Assembly (NCBI RefSeq): GCF_000349845.1 | Contig: NC_020829.1 | Coordinates: forward strand, 3,045,001-3,109,000 | Reading direction: 5' to 3' | Length of the DNA: 64,000 nt | Source of the DNA: Pseudomonas sp. ATCC 13867 | Lineage (GTDB): Bacteria; Pseudomonadota; Gammaproteobacteria; Pseudomonadales; Pseudomonadaceae | Notes under the pieces: model-generated | Database searches by the model: none | Seen by the model: only the letters and a program-made list of their open reading frames with translations | Told to the model about the DNA's origin: nothing | Shown here: in pieces, positions 1-6,697 of the stretch | Numbering within the stretch: the first letter of the stretch is position 1 | Layout of the letters: every line of letters starts with the position of its first letter | Program-made: the position numbers and the translations under genes

Positions 1-877
1 TGCGATATGCCTCGTCCACCTTGATGAAGCCGCGATCATCCAGCTCGACCGCGACGTTCTCCAGGCCGAGATTGTCCAGCATAGGTCGGCGACCGGTGGC
101 GTAGAACACGCAGTCGGCTTCCAGTACCCGACCATCCTTGAGAGTGGCCAGCAGCGTACCGTCGGGCTGCTTGTCGATCCGGGCGATATCGGCATTGAAC
201 TGCAGATCCAGCCCCTTCCTGACCAGTTCATCGCGCAGGTGCTCGCGCACGCTGCGGTCGAAACCGCGCAGGAACAGGTCACGGCGATACAGCAAGGTCG
301 TCTGGGCGCCCAGGCCGTGGAAGATCGAGGCGAACTCCACGGAGATGTAACCGCCACCCACCACCAGCACGCGACGCGGCAGCTGTTCGAGGAAGAATGC
401 CTCGTTGGAGGTGATCGCATGTTCCTTGCCGGGAATGTCCGGCAGCTGTGGCCAGCCGCCGGTGGCAAGCAGGATGTGCTTGGCCGTGAAGCGCTGCCCG
501 TCGACTTCAACCGTGTGCGCATCGTGCAGTTGGGCATGACCTTCCAGCAGCGTTACGCCGCTGTTGACCAGAAGGTTGCGGTAAATGCCATTGAGGCGAT
601 GAATTTCGCGGTTCTTGTTGGCGATCAGGGTCGGCCAGTCGAATTTCGCGCCCCCGGCCGTCCAGCCAAAACCCGCCGCCTGCTCGAAGTCTTCCTGGTA
701 GTGAGCGCCATAGACCAGCAGCTTCTTGGGCACACAGCCGACGTTGACGCAGGTGCCGCCCAGGTAGCGGCTCTCCGCGACACCGACCCGCGCACCGAAG
801 CCCGCGGCGAAACGCGCAGCGCGCACACCGCCGGAACCGGCGCCGATGACGAACAGGTCAAAATCGAAAGACATCAT
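1..877 (-). CDS. gor: Glutathione reductase (partial, 3' end outside the window)
   Basis: FAD-dependent cytosolic disulfide reductase that regenerates GSH from GSSG with NADPH. The translation opens with an FAD-binding Rossmann motif ([13 protein letters not shown]) and the redox-active disulfide [13 protein letters not shown], which is diagnostic of glutathione reductase rather than dihydrolipoamide dehydrogenase. The NADPH-binding segment [11 protein letters not shown] follows, then the ATGRRP signature. About 290 residues are visible; the interface domain and C-terminal His lie off the left edge. Two adjacent ATG codons exist (877 and 874); the GGAG upstream is better spaced for 874. Upstream and divergent is a VOC-family gene, then galU, the order I recall for PAO1 (PA2023-PA2025). 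Confidence 0.95.
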   Translation of the reverse strand, partial: MMSFDFDLFVIGAGSGGVRAARFAAGFGARVGVAESRYLGGTCVNVGCVPKKLLVYGAHYQEDFEQAAGFGWTAGGAKFDWPTLIANKNREIHRLNGIYRNLLVNSGVTLLEGHAQLHDAHTVEVDGQRFTAKHILLATGGWPQLPDIPGKEHAITSNEAFFLEQLPRRVLVVGGGYISVEFASIFHGLGAQTTLLYRRDLFLRGFDRSVREHLRDELVRKGLDLQFNADIARIDKQPDGTLLATLKDGRVLEADCVFYATGRRPMLDNLGLENVAVELDDRGFIKVDEAYR

Positions 878-955
878 GCTTCTCCGCGTGAATATGCGAG
901 GCAGCATACCCTATACAGCCTGACCTATCCTGCCAGGAACCGAAGGAGGCATCCC

Positions 956-1387
956 ATGCGACCGAACCTGACTCACCTGGCCCTGCACGTTCCCGACCTG
1001 GACGCCTGTGTCGCGTTCTACGAACACTTCTGCGGCATGCGCATCATCCACCAGCGCGAAGGCAAGGGCTCGCGGATCGTCTGGATGGCCGAGCCGGGCA
1101 AGGAGCACAGCTTCATCTTCGTCATCATGCCAGGCGGCGCGGCGCGTCACCTGGCCAGCGATGACTACAGTCACTTCGGCTTCGCCGTCGACAGCCACGC
1201 GGAAGTGGACCGGATCGCCAAGGAAGCACAGGATGCGGGCTGCCTGATCTGGGCCCCGCGGGAAGAGCCTTATCCGGTGGGCTACTACTGTGGCCTGCGC
1301 GACCCAGCCGGCAACTACGTCGAGTTCAGCTACGGCCAACCGCTGGGCCCGGGCTCAGAAGCCATGCCGATTCCGCAGTCGATGTAA
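956..1387 (+). CDS. VOC/glyoxalase-fold protein
   Basis: 143-residue single-domain protein of the vicinal-oxygen-chelate superfamily (glyoxalase I, bleomycin resistance, extradiol dioxygenases). N-terminal THLALHVPDLDACVAFYEHF and C-terminal GLRDPAGNYVEFSYGQPLG are the paired beta-alpha-beta modules; His in THLALHV and Glu in YVEFSYG are the likely metal ligands. The GMRIIHQREG and HFGFAV segments also look like lactoylglutathione lyase relatives. The ATG at 956 is preceded by a strong AAGGAGG six bases away. The gene is divergent from gor and convergent with galU. Similar genes are often annotated ring-cleaving dioxygenase or glyoxalase; the substrate cannot be read from sequence. Confidence 0.85.
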   Translation: MRPNLTHLALHVPDLDACVAFYEHFCGMRIIHQREGKGSRIVWMAEPGKEHSFIFVIMPGGAARHLASDDYSHFGFAVDSHAEVDRIAKEAQDAGCLIWAPREEPYPVGYYCGLRDPAGNYVEFSYGQPLGPGSEAMPIPQSM

Positions 1388-1405
1388 CGGACACCCGGAA
1401 ACGAA

Positions 1406-1427
1406 AAAGCCACCCGCAGGTGGCTTT
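1406..1427. terminator. Bidirectional terminator between VOC gene and galU
   Basis: Perfect hairpin AAAGCCACC / GGTGGCTTT with a CGCA loop (1415-1418). It has A residues on the left and T residues on the right, so it can serve both convergent genes. Confidence 0.75.
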
Positions 1428-1452
1428 CGACGAACCGGAAAGGGCCCTGGAC

Positions 1453-2292
1453 TTACCAGGCCTTGCCCGTCTTGTAGAGGTGCTCGTAGCAGAAGTTGGT
1501 CGCCTCGATGTAACCCTCGGCGCTACCGCAGTCGAAACGCTTACCCTTGAACTTGTACGCCAGCACGCAACCGTCCTGGGCCTGCTTCATCAGGGCGTCG
1601 GTGATCTGGATCTCACCGCCCTTGCCCGGCTCGGTCTGCTCGATCAGGTCGAAGATGTCCGGCGTCAGGATGTAGCGACCGATGATCGCCAGGTTCGACG
1701 GAGCCTCTTCGGGCTTCGGCTTCTCGACCATGTTGTTCACGCGATAGATATCGTCGCGGATCATCTCGCCAGCGATCACACCGTACTTGTTGGTTTCTTC
1801 CGGCGGCACTTCCTGGATCGCCACGATGGAGCAGCGGAACTGGTTGTACAGCTTGACCATCTGCTTGAGGACGCTGTCGCCCTCCAGGTTCAGACACAGG
1901 TCATCCGCCAGCACGACGGCGAAGGGTTCGTCACCGATCAGAGGACGGCCAGTCAGGATGGCGTGACCCAGGCCCTTCATCTCGATCTGACGGGTGTAGG
2001 AGAAGGTGCATTCGTCGATCAGGCGGCGAATACCGACCAGGTACTTTTCCTTGTCGGTGTTGCGAATCTGGTGTTCCAGCTCATAGCTGATATCGAAGTG
2101 GTCTTCGAGGGAACGCTTGCCACGGCCAGTCACGATACCGATTTCACCGAGGCCGGCTTCCAGGGCCTCCTCCACTGCATACTGGATCAGCGGCTTGTTC
2201 ACCACCGGCAGCATTTCCTTGGGCATGGCCTTGGTGGCCGGGAGGAAGCGGGTACCGTAGCCAGCGGCCGGGAACAGACATTTCTTGATCAT
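1453..2292 (-). CDS. galU: UTP-glucose-1-phosphate uridylyltransferase
   Basis: Makes UDP-glucose from UTP and glucose-1-phosphate, the precursor for LPS core, exopolysaccharide and osmoprotectant sugars. 279 residues, the normal GalU length. The nucleotidyltransferase signature GYGTR (residues 11-15) with KAMPK (21-25) opens the protein. VLADDLCLN carries the metal-binding Asp, and VEKPKPEEAPSNLAIIGRY and GEIQITDAL are typical of bacterial GalU. The start at 2292 has AAGGA seven bases upstream. Monocistronic; it ends against a bidirectional hairpin shared with the VOC gene. Confidence 0.97.
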   Translation of the reverse strand: MIKKCLFPAAGYGTRFLPATKAMPKEMLPVVNKPLIQYAVEEALEAGLGEIGIVTGRGKRSLEDHFDISYELEHQIRNTDKEKYLVGIRRLIDECTFSYTRQIEMKGLGHAILTGRPLIGDEPFAVVLADDLCLNLEGDSVLKQMVKLYNQFRCSIVAIQEVPPEETNKYGVIAGEMIRDDIYRVNNMVEKPKPEEAPSNLAIIGRYILTPDIFDLIEQTEPGKGGEIQITDALMKQAQDGCVLAYKFKGKRFDCGSAEGYIEATNFCYEHLYKTGKAW

Positions 2293-2512
2293 GGGAGTCC
2301 TTCGAGGGGGACAGGGGTGCGAATTGCGCGCAGTCTAATCAGGCTGCAGCCACCTTACAATGCCCCGGCAAGCGGCGATGCGTGCTCCTACGAGCATTTG
2401 CGAACCCGCTTCGAAGGCCGGCGGCAGCGAATCTGACAATAGCCCCGGCCCCGAGTTCGCCGCTAATGGCAAAAAGTCAGTATCGCACCCAGCTCCCGGA
2501 CAGGCATGCCTG

Positions 2513-2860
2513 TCACCAGCCGGCGCTCTCTACTGGCAGGCGCCGCCGTACCACACCCCAGATCGTCAACTCGTCCCCCTCACGAACCTTGATGGACGGA
2601 AAGCAATCACTGGCTGGCAACAGGACAAAAGCACCTTCGATGATTGCCAATCGGCGAATCAACGCTTCTCCATTGAGCTCCGCAACAACGATATCTCCTG
2701 CCGTTGCCAACTCCGATCGATCGACCAGCAGCAGGTCGTTGTGATGAATCCCCGCCCCCGTCATGCCATCGCCATGCGCACGCACTATGTATGTGTGGGA
2801 TGGCATCCGCTGCGGGTGCGTGGGTACGGTGTTGTGGACGGATTCCGATACCTGGTGCAT
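2513..2860 (-). CDS. UmuD/LexA-type S24 fold protein lacking the catalytic Ser-Lys dyad
   Basis: 115-residue protein that aligns over most of its length with the C-terminal domain of UmuD. PSHTYIVRAHGDGMTGAGI corresponds to UmuD PSATYFVKASGDSMIDGGI, followed by NDLLLVDRSE, AGDIVVAELNGEALIRRLA and LTIWGVVRRR. The catalytic Ser position is Gly (GDGM, residue 32; codon GGC) and the catalytic Lys position is Arg (residue 69), so self-cleavage should be impossible. The N-terminus is short and no UmuD-like Cys-Gly cleavage site is seen, so it resembles processed UmuD'. A perfect CTGT-N8-ACAG LexA box lies 14 bp upstream, so it is probably SOS-induced. GAGG six bases before the ATG supports the start. 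No umuC or imuB neighbour is present. Confidence 0.8.
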   Translation of the reverse strand: MHQVSESVHNTVPTHPQRMPSHTYIVRAHGDGMTGAGIHHNDLLLVDRSELATAGDIVVAELNGEALIRRLAIIEGAFVLLPASDCFPSIKVREGDELTIWGVVRRRLPVESAGW

Positions 2861-2874
2861 GGCTCACCTCAATA

Positions 2875-2890
2875 CTGTATATACATACAG
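2875..2890 (-). promoter_or_regulatory. LexA (SOS) box
   Basis: CTGTATATACATACAG is an exact CTGT-N8-ACAG match with an AT-rich centre and flanks (ATA either side). It ends 14 bp before the start codon of the UmuD-like gene, so LexA bound here would block its promoter. Confidence 0.85.
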
Positions 2891-3014
2891 ATATCAGATA
2901 GAAACCTGACGTTCAAGCCATTTACCGGAACCTCGAGCCCCACAGGCACTCAATCGAAAGGGCGCGACGTAATCCGTGGTGGTCTACCCTTAGCAAGGGG
3001 CGAGGACATTCGAT

Positions 3015-3176
3015 ATGAATCCGGGCACGTTCGTGACTCTCATGATCCTGGGTTGGCTGCTGCTGGCAGTGGTGACGCTGTGGGCGATTCTGCGAGTTCC
3101 CATGCGACGGGCTCGATTGCAGAAACCCAAGGCAAAACCGGCCACCACAACGCGGCAGAACCCGATTCCTCATTGA
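3015..3176 (+). CDS. Small single-span membrane protein
   Basis: 53-residue peptide, not recognised as a known family. Residues about 4-27 (GTFVTLMILGWLLLAVVTLWAI) form one clear transmembrane segment. A basic tail follows (RVPMRRARLQKPKAKPATTTRQ). This orientation suggests a periplasmic or very short N-terminus and a cytoplasmic positively charged C-terminus. A GAGGA lies eight bases before the ATG. The gene sits alone between the SOS-boxed UmuD-like gene and a DUF3509-like gene. Coding potential rests on the ribosome site and clean hydrophobic segment only. Confidence 0.5.
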   Translation: MNPGTFVTLMILGWLLLAVVTLWAILRVPMRRARLQKPKAKPATTTRQNPIPH

Positions 3177-3368
3177 TCTCGATGATCGTGCAAATTGCCC
3201 GGCGATTCACTGTTATTCCTGCAAGCTGCACGACGCATTTTTCAATCAGCCCCTTCAGACCCATGATCTGAAAGGCTTTTCTCGACCATCACCCTTGGTA
3301 CGCCACCTGCAACGATCTCCTGCAAAGAGTACGGATGGATTCCATCACTCATTGCCGAGGACGCTGCC

Positions 3369-3734
3369 ATGAAGATCGAACGACTTCCCGCCACACGCTA
3401 TCTCTGTCGTCAGTTTCCGGAGTTCGAGGTGGCGTTCAGCTCACGGCCGGATGGCAACCTCATCATGACACTCAACGATTCTGCAGGCGGGCAAGTGGCC
3501 TGCCGTGTCGTTCAGATCGATGAGCAGCACGATGCGCAATTGCTGGACAGCCTGGTCAGCCGTATTCGCCGGGATCTTGCGACCGAAGAAGGCCCGCTGC
3601 AGGCGGCCGATGCAGATCACTTCAAGGATCCGGTTCAACTGCAGAACTTCCGCGAGTCATCCGAGCCGCTACGCAAGCGTCACATCGTGAACGCCGGGGA
3701 AAAACTGCGAGCCTTGGCGCACCTGAGCGCATGA
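3369..3734 (+). CDS. DUF3509-like hypothetical protein
   Basis: 121-residue soluble protein. The segment FPEFEVAFSSRPDGNLIMTLNDSAGGQVACRVV, followed by a helix with RIRRDLATEEG, resembles the Pseudomonas DUF3509 family, small proteins of unknown function found in several copies per genome. The C-terminal third is charged and looks less conserved. GAGGA lies eight bases upstream of the ATG. It faces the NarL-type regulator gene tail to tail (about 85 bp apart). Family assignment is from memory of the pattern and is tentative. Confidence 0.6.
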   Translation: MKIERLPATRYLCRQFPEFEVAFSSRPDGNLIMTLNDSAGGQVACRVVQIDEQHDAQLLDSLVSRIRRDLATEEGPLQAADADHFKDPVQLQNFRESSEPLRKRHIVNAGEKLRALAHLSA

Positions 3735-3820
3735 GCCGGCCGCCCCCGCTGCACAGCAGGTGCGGCCTCAAGCATGACACGCGCATCATGCTCCTCCGGA
3801 ACAGCCGATTACCTCCGTGC

Positions 3821-4453
3821 TCAAGACACCAACCCATGCTTCTGGGCATAGGCAAACAGTTCCGCGTCGGCGGTCAATCCCAGCTTTCTCATCGCGCTGC
3901 TCTTCTGCGTGCTGACGGTCTTGATGCTCCGACTCAAGTGCAAGGCGATTTCCGTCATGCACATGCCATTCGCAAAGAGCCGCACTACCTCGAGCTCACG
4001 CGGGCTGATCGGATTCTCGAACTCACCCACCCGCTCTGTGGCAAAGCCCCAGACTTCGGGTTGCAACCTGGCAAGTCGTTGCTGATAGGCCGCGGTGACC
4101 ACTTCCGGAAGCCGCATCAGGTCATTACGCTTGTGCACGACGGCAGCAGCACCGGCACGAAACATACTTGTCACCAAGCCCGGATTATCCAACACGGTCA
4201 GAACGATCACCCGGACGTCAGGGAACATGCTGCAAATGCTCTTCAGCATGACAAGGCCATCGGGCCTTCCGTCACTGGGCATGGAGAAGTCCGTTACCAG
4301 TACATCGCATGGCACCCTTTCCAGTTGCTCCATCAGCGCCTTCGGGTTTGTGGCCTCTGCCACGACGAATATGCCCCGAGTGGCCCCCAGTATCTGCCGC
4401 AAGCCGAATATGACCACGGGATGGTCATCGGCCAGTATCACTCGAATGTTCAT
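3821..4453 (-). CDS. NarL/RcsB-type response regulator
   Basis: 210-residue transcription regulator with an N-terminal receiver and a C-terminal LuxR-type helix-turn-helix. Receiver residues are all intact: acidic pair D9-D10 (ILADDHP), phospho-acceptor D55 (VLVTDFSMP), T86 and K108. The C-terminal part (ISPRELEVVRLFANG, IALHLSRSIKTVSTQKSSAMRKLGL) is a LuxR/GerE DNA-binding domain. The longer wording of the receiver (SDGRPDGLVML) is RcsB/EvgA-like. The ATG at 4453 has AGGA seven bases upstream; a GTG six bases earlier is less well placed. It lies downstream of the adhesin operon in the same orientation, with no kinase directly beside it. Confidence 0.88.
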   Translation of the reverse strand: MNIRVILADDHPVVIFGLRQILGATRGIFVVAEATNPKALMEQLERVPCDVLVTDFSMPSDGRPDGLVMLKSICSMFPDVRVIVLTVLDNPGLVTSMFRAGAAAVVHKRNDLMRLPEVVTAAYQQRLARLQPEVWGFATERVGEFENPISPRELEVVRLFANGMCMTEIALHLSRSIKTVSTQKSSAMRKLGLTADAELFAYAQKHGLVS

Positions 4454-4490
4454 GCACACTTCCTGTAAGAGCTGTCATGACACTCCAGCA

Positions 4491-4508
4491 GTGGCATGCA
4501 CATGCCAC
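4491..4508. promoter_or_regulatory. Palindrome upstream of the NarL-type regulator
   Basis: Perfect 8-bp inverted repeat GTGGCATG-CA-CATGCCAC, 38 bp upstream of the regulator start codon. It lies in a 212-bp gap that also holds TTCCTAC (4524-4530). It could be an operator for a dimeric regulator or an RNA hairpin; no T-run follows on either strand. Confidence 0.4.
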
Positions 4509-4665
4509 ACTTCTGACAGTGGCTTCCTACCGCAGCTGTCGCCTGACTCACCGGTTGGAGCAACGTCGCTTCCCTTTCGATTCCCCACCCTGAAGAAGAA
4601 GACTCGTTGCCCCCGACAGCCCCTAACCTACAACGCGCGAACGTGTTTTCTCGCGAACCATCGAA

Positions 4666-5622
4666 TCACGAGCCGCTCTTCCCTTGGGCGGACGGTTCGA
4701 GCAACTTCTTCACCTCTTCGGGGAAGTAGGCGACCTGCAGGGGATAGTCCCTGCCCAGCAGCTTGCCCTGCCCGTACCAGACCACGCCGTTCTGGCGCAG
4801 CAGCAGCCCATCGATACCGAACTCGAAGACATTGCCGGTCGAACTGGTGAAGGCAAACCTGTCGGCATCCAGCGCAATGAGCTTGAACGAGCCGTTCGCG
4901 GGCGGCATCTGGGCCTTGATGCGATCCAGATACACGGGTGCGAGTCGGCTGAACAACTGCTGGGACAGTTCGCGGTACTGGTCCACGGTGAGGCCTGGAT
5001 GGCGCTGCAATTCTGCGGCGATCAGGGCGAAGACATCCGCGTTGGCACGCGCCTCGGCCAGTTTGATCGGCAGCACCAGAGCAAGGCTCTTGCTATCGAT
5101 CTGCAGCACTGGCTGTGCGGCTTTGTTCGCAGCGCTGTTGCCGAAATTTTCCGCGCCCTTGCCCTTCCCGTCCTCGGACGCAAGTTCGGACTGCGCGGCC
5201 GGCGGCACGACACTGTGCATGAACTCACCGGCATCGACCGGCGATAGCACCGTGGTAGCCAGGTAGGCGGCACAGGCAGTCGCCTGGGCAGCCTTGTCGC
5301 CGTTCACCAGCAAAGAGAGGGAACTACCCTGCTTCGGCAACTTCGCCGGGTCCAGCTTCTGCTGTTTCAGGAAGGCATCCACCTGTTCCTGTTTCAACTC
5401 ACCACGCGCCAGACCGCAGACCTGTGTCATCGCTTCGGTGTTGCGCTGCCCGCCAAAGGTCGGTGACAGGGCGAAGACGGACTCCTGAATGATCGGCAAG
5501 GCCGGAATGCTCACAAGATTGCGCTGGGGAGCCGTGGCAACTGAAGGCGCCTGGTGGATATCGCAGCCGGCAAGACTCACCAGCAGAAGAATCATCGGAG
5601 CCAGAAGAGATTTCGTACTCAT
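4666..5622 (-). CDS. Lipoprotein of unknown function
   Basis: 318-residue protein with a signal peptide and lipobox (LVSLAGC; lipidated Cys about residue 20) followed by Asp, which may favour inner-membrane retention under the +2 rule as known from E. coli. The mature part is about 300 residues and not recognised. It has a mid-region of helical, Ala/Leu-rich sequence, a low-complexity SEDGKGKGAENFGNSAANK linker, and a C-terminal beta-looking part (FKLIALDADRFAFTSSTGN). ATG 5622 follows AGGTG by six bases; the GTG nine bases upstream is less likely. Located downstream of the adhesin and TpgA-like genes in the same direction, it may assist adhesin assembly, but that is inference from position only. 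Confidence 0.75.
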   Translation of the reverse strand: MSTKSLLAPMILLLVSLAGCDIHQAPSVATAPQRNLVSIPALPIIQESVFALSPTFGGQRNTEAMTQVCGLARGELKQEQVDAFLKQQKLDPAKLPKQGSSLSLLVNGDKAAQATACAAYLATTVLSPVDAGEFMHSVVPPAAQSELASEDGKGKGAENFGNSAANKAAQPVLQIDSKSLALVLPIKLAEARANADVFALIAAELQRHPGLTVDQYRELSQQLFSRLAPVYLDRIKAQMPPANGSFKLIALDADRFAFTSSTGNVFEFGIDGLLLRQNGVVWYGQGKLLGRDYPLQVAYFPEEVKKLLEPSAQGKSGS

Positions 5623-5780
5623 GCATGTCACCTATGGAGCGAATGAATGCTTGCCAGCACCACGAGTTGAAACCGGGGCGTACTGCATCACCTCCTTGTG
5701 CATGACCGGGTATCGATCGATGAGCAGCGCCGATGGACGCTGCCTGGGCCAGCAGGGTGCAGTTGGAAGACTGGGAACTC

Positions 5781-5808
5781 GGGGGCGGGATCGTTCCATC
5801 CCGCCCCC
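5781..5808. other. GC-rich perfect hairpin after the TpgA-like gene
   Basis: 11-bp perfect stem GGGGGCGGGAT / ATCCCGCCCCC with a six-base loop, starting 9 bp past the TpgA-like stop codon on the minus strand. There is no T-run, so it is more likely an mRNA-stabilising or attenuating hairpin than a full intrinsic terminator. Confidence 0.45.
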
Positions 5809-5816
5809 ATACGGAG

Positions 5817-6629
5817 CTATCTGGAAACGATCGTCACTGTTGCCCGTCGATTCGGAGCCAGGCAATCGACTACCGCGGCGGACCTGGCGCCCGGACACTC
5901 GACCAGGGGTTCGGCGGCGCCATGACCGTCGAAGCTGATGATGTCAGCTGGAATGTCCTGCCCGATGAGATAGGTACGCACGGCAGCGGCACGCTTGCGC
6001 GACAGCTCCATGTTCCGCGACGAACTACCGATACGATCGGTGTGGCCGACGATGTTGATGCTGGCAACCTCGCGCGACTCCAGGTGTTTCGCCAGCTCGG
6101 AGAGTGCGGCGCGGCCTCGGGGCAGCAGTTCCGTACTACCGAAAGCAAAGGTGGCATCTGCAGACAGGGTGACCTGCTCTACCTTGTCCGCCGCTGGCGC
6201 AACTTCATGGTTCGCCTCGCTGTTCGCCTGCATGCAGTCCTGGGGCAGGAAATAGAACGAGCGCGCGATCATGTCGTCGTCGAACAGCACCTTGTACTGA
6301 CATACCTTGTCGGGCGCGCCGTTGGGCTGGCGGAATTTCAGGATGTAGTCCCACTCTCGCACACCGAACATACCCTCGGAAAACTGCGGCGGGCCAATCA
6401 GCTCGCGGAGCTGTGCCTTGGTCATGCCATTGGCGATCTTGCCGAGGTTTTCCAGGTTGACATAGCTGCCGTCCGGTCGAGTGGCATCAACCATGACCGG
6501 GAACACCGGTGAACTGGTGCGCCCCTTCTTATCGACATCACTGATGGTGCTGGTGCAGGCCGCTATCGCCAGCATCGAAAAGGTGGCCAGCGCCAGGCGA
6601 AGGCCATTGCAAACATTCACATTGCTCAT
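5817..6629 (-). CDS. TpgA-like OmpA-family lipoprotein (BamE-like + OmpA domains)
   Basis: 270-residue outer-membrane-associated lipoprotein. The signal peptide ends in a lipobox (AIAAC; Cys 25). Residues about 45-130 resemble the SmpA/OmlA (BamE) fold (IANGMTKAQLRELIGPPQF, REWDYILKF). Residues about 160-270 are an OmpA C-terminal peptidoglycan-binding domain (INIVGHTDRIGSSSRNMELS, RKRAAAVRTYL). The combination matches TpgA, the Acinetobacter partner that anchors the trimeric autotransporter AtaA to peptidoglycan and is encoded right after ataA. Here too it follows the trimeric autotransporter by 68 bp on the same strand, which strongly supports the role. Start chosen at ATG 6629 after GAGAG; the longer reading frame upstream lacks a signal sequence. 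Confidence 0.85.
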   Translation of the reverse strand: MSNVNVCNGLRLALATFSMLAIAACTSTISDVDKKGRTSSPVFPVMVDATRPDGSYVNLENLGKIANGMTKAQLRELIGPPQFSEGMFGVREWDYILKFRQPNGAPDKVCQYKVLFDDDMIARSFYFLPQDCMQANSEANHEVAPAADKVEQVTLSADATFAFGSTELLPRGRAALSELAKHLESREVASINIVGHTDRIGSSSRNMELSRKRAAAVRTYLIGQDIPADIISFDGHGAAEPLVECPGARSAAVVDCLAPNRRATVTIVSR

Positions 6630-6697
6630 GATATTTCTCTCGAATCCTGCTGTTCGGCAGGCCCGGCCTGTACCGGGCCCGCTCACTCACCGAAGGA

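Noticed and set aside
2401..2460. CCCCGGCC shared with the tRNA-Leu 3' end, as a possible island attachment site
   Set aside because: Only about 8-9 bp match with no integrase and no longer repeat; chance in GC-rich DNA.
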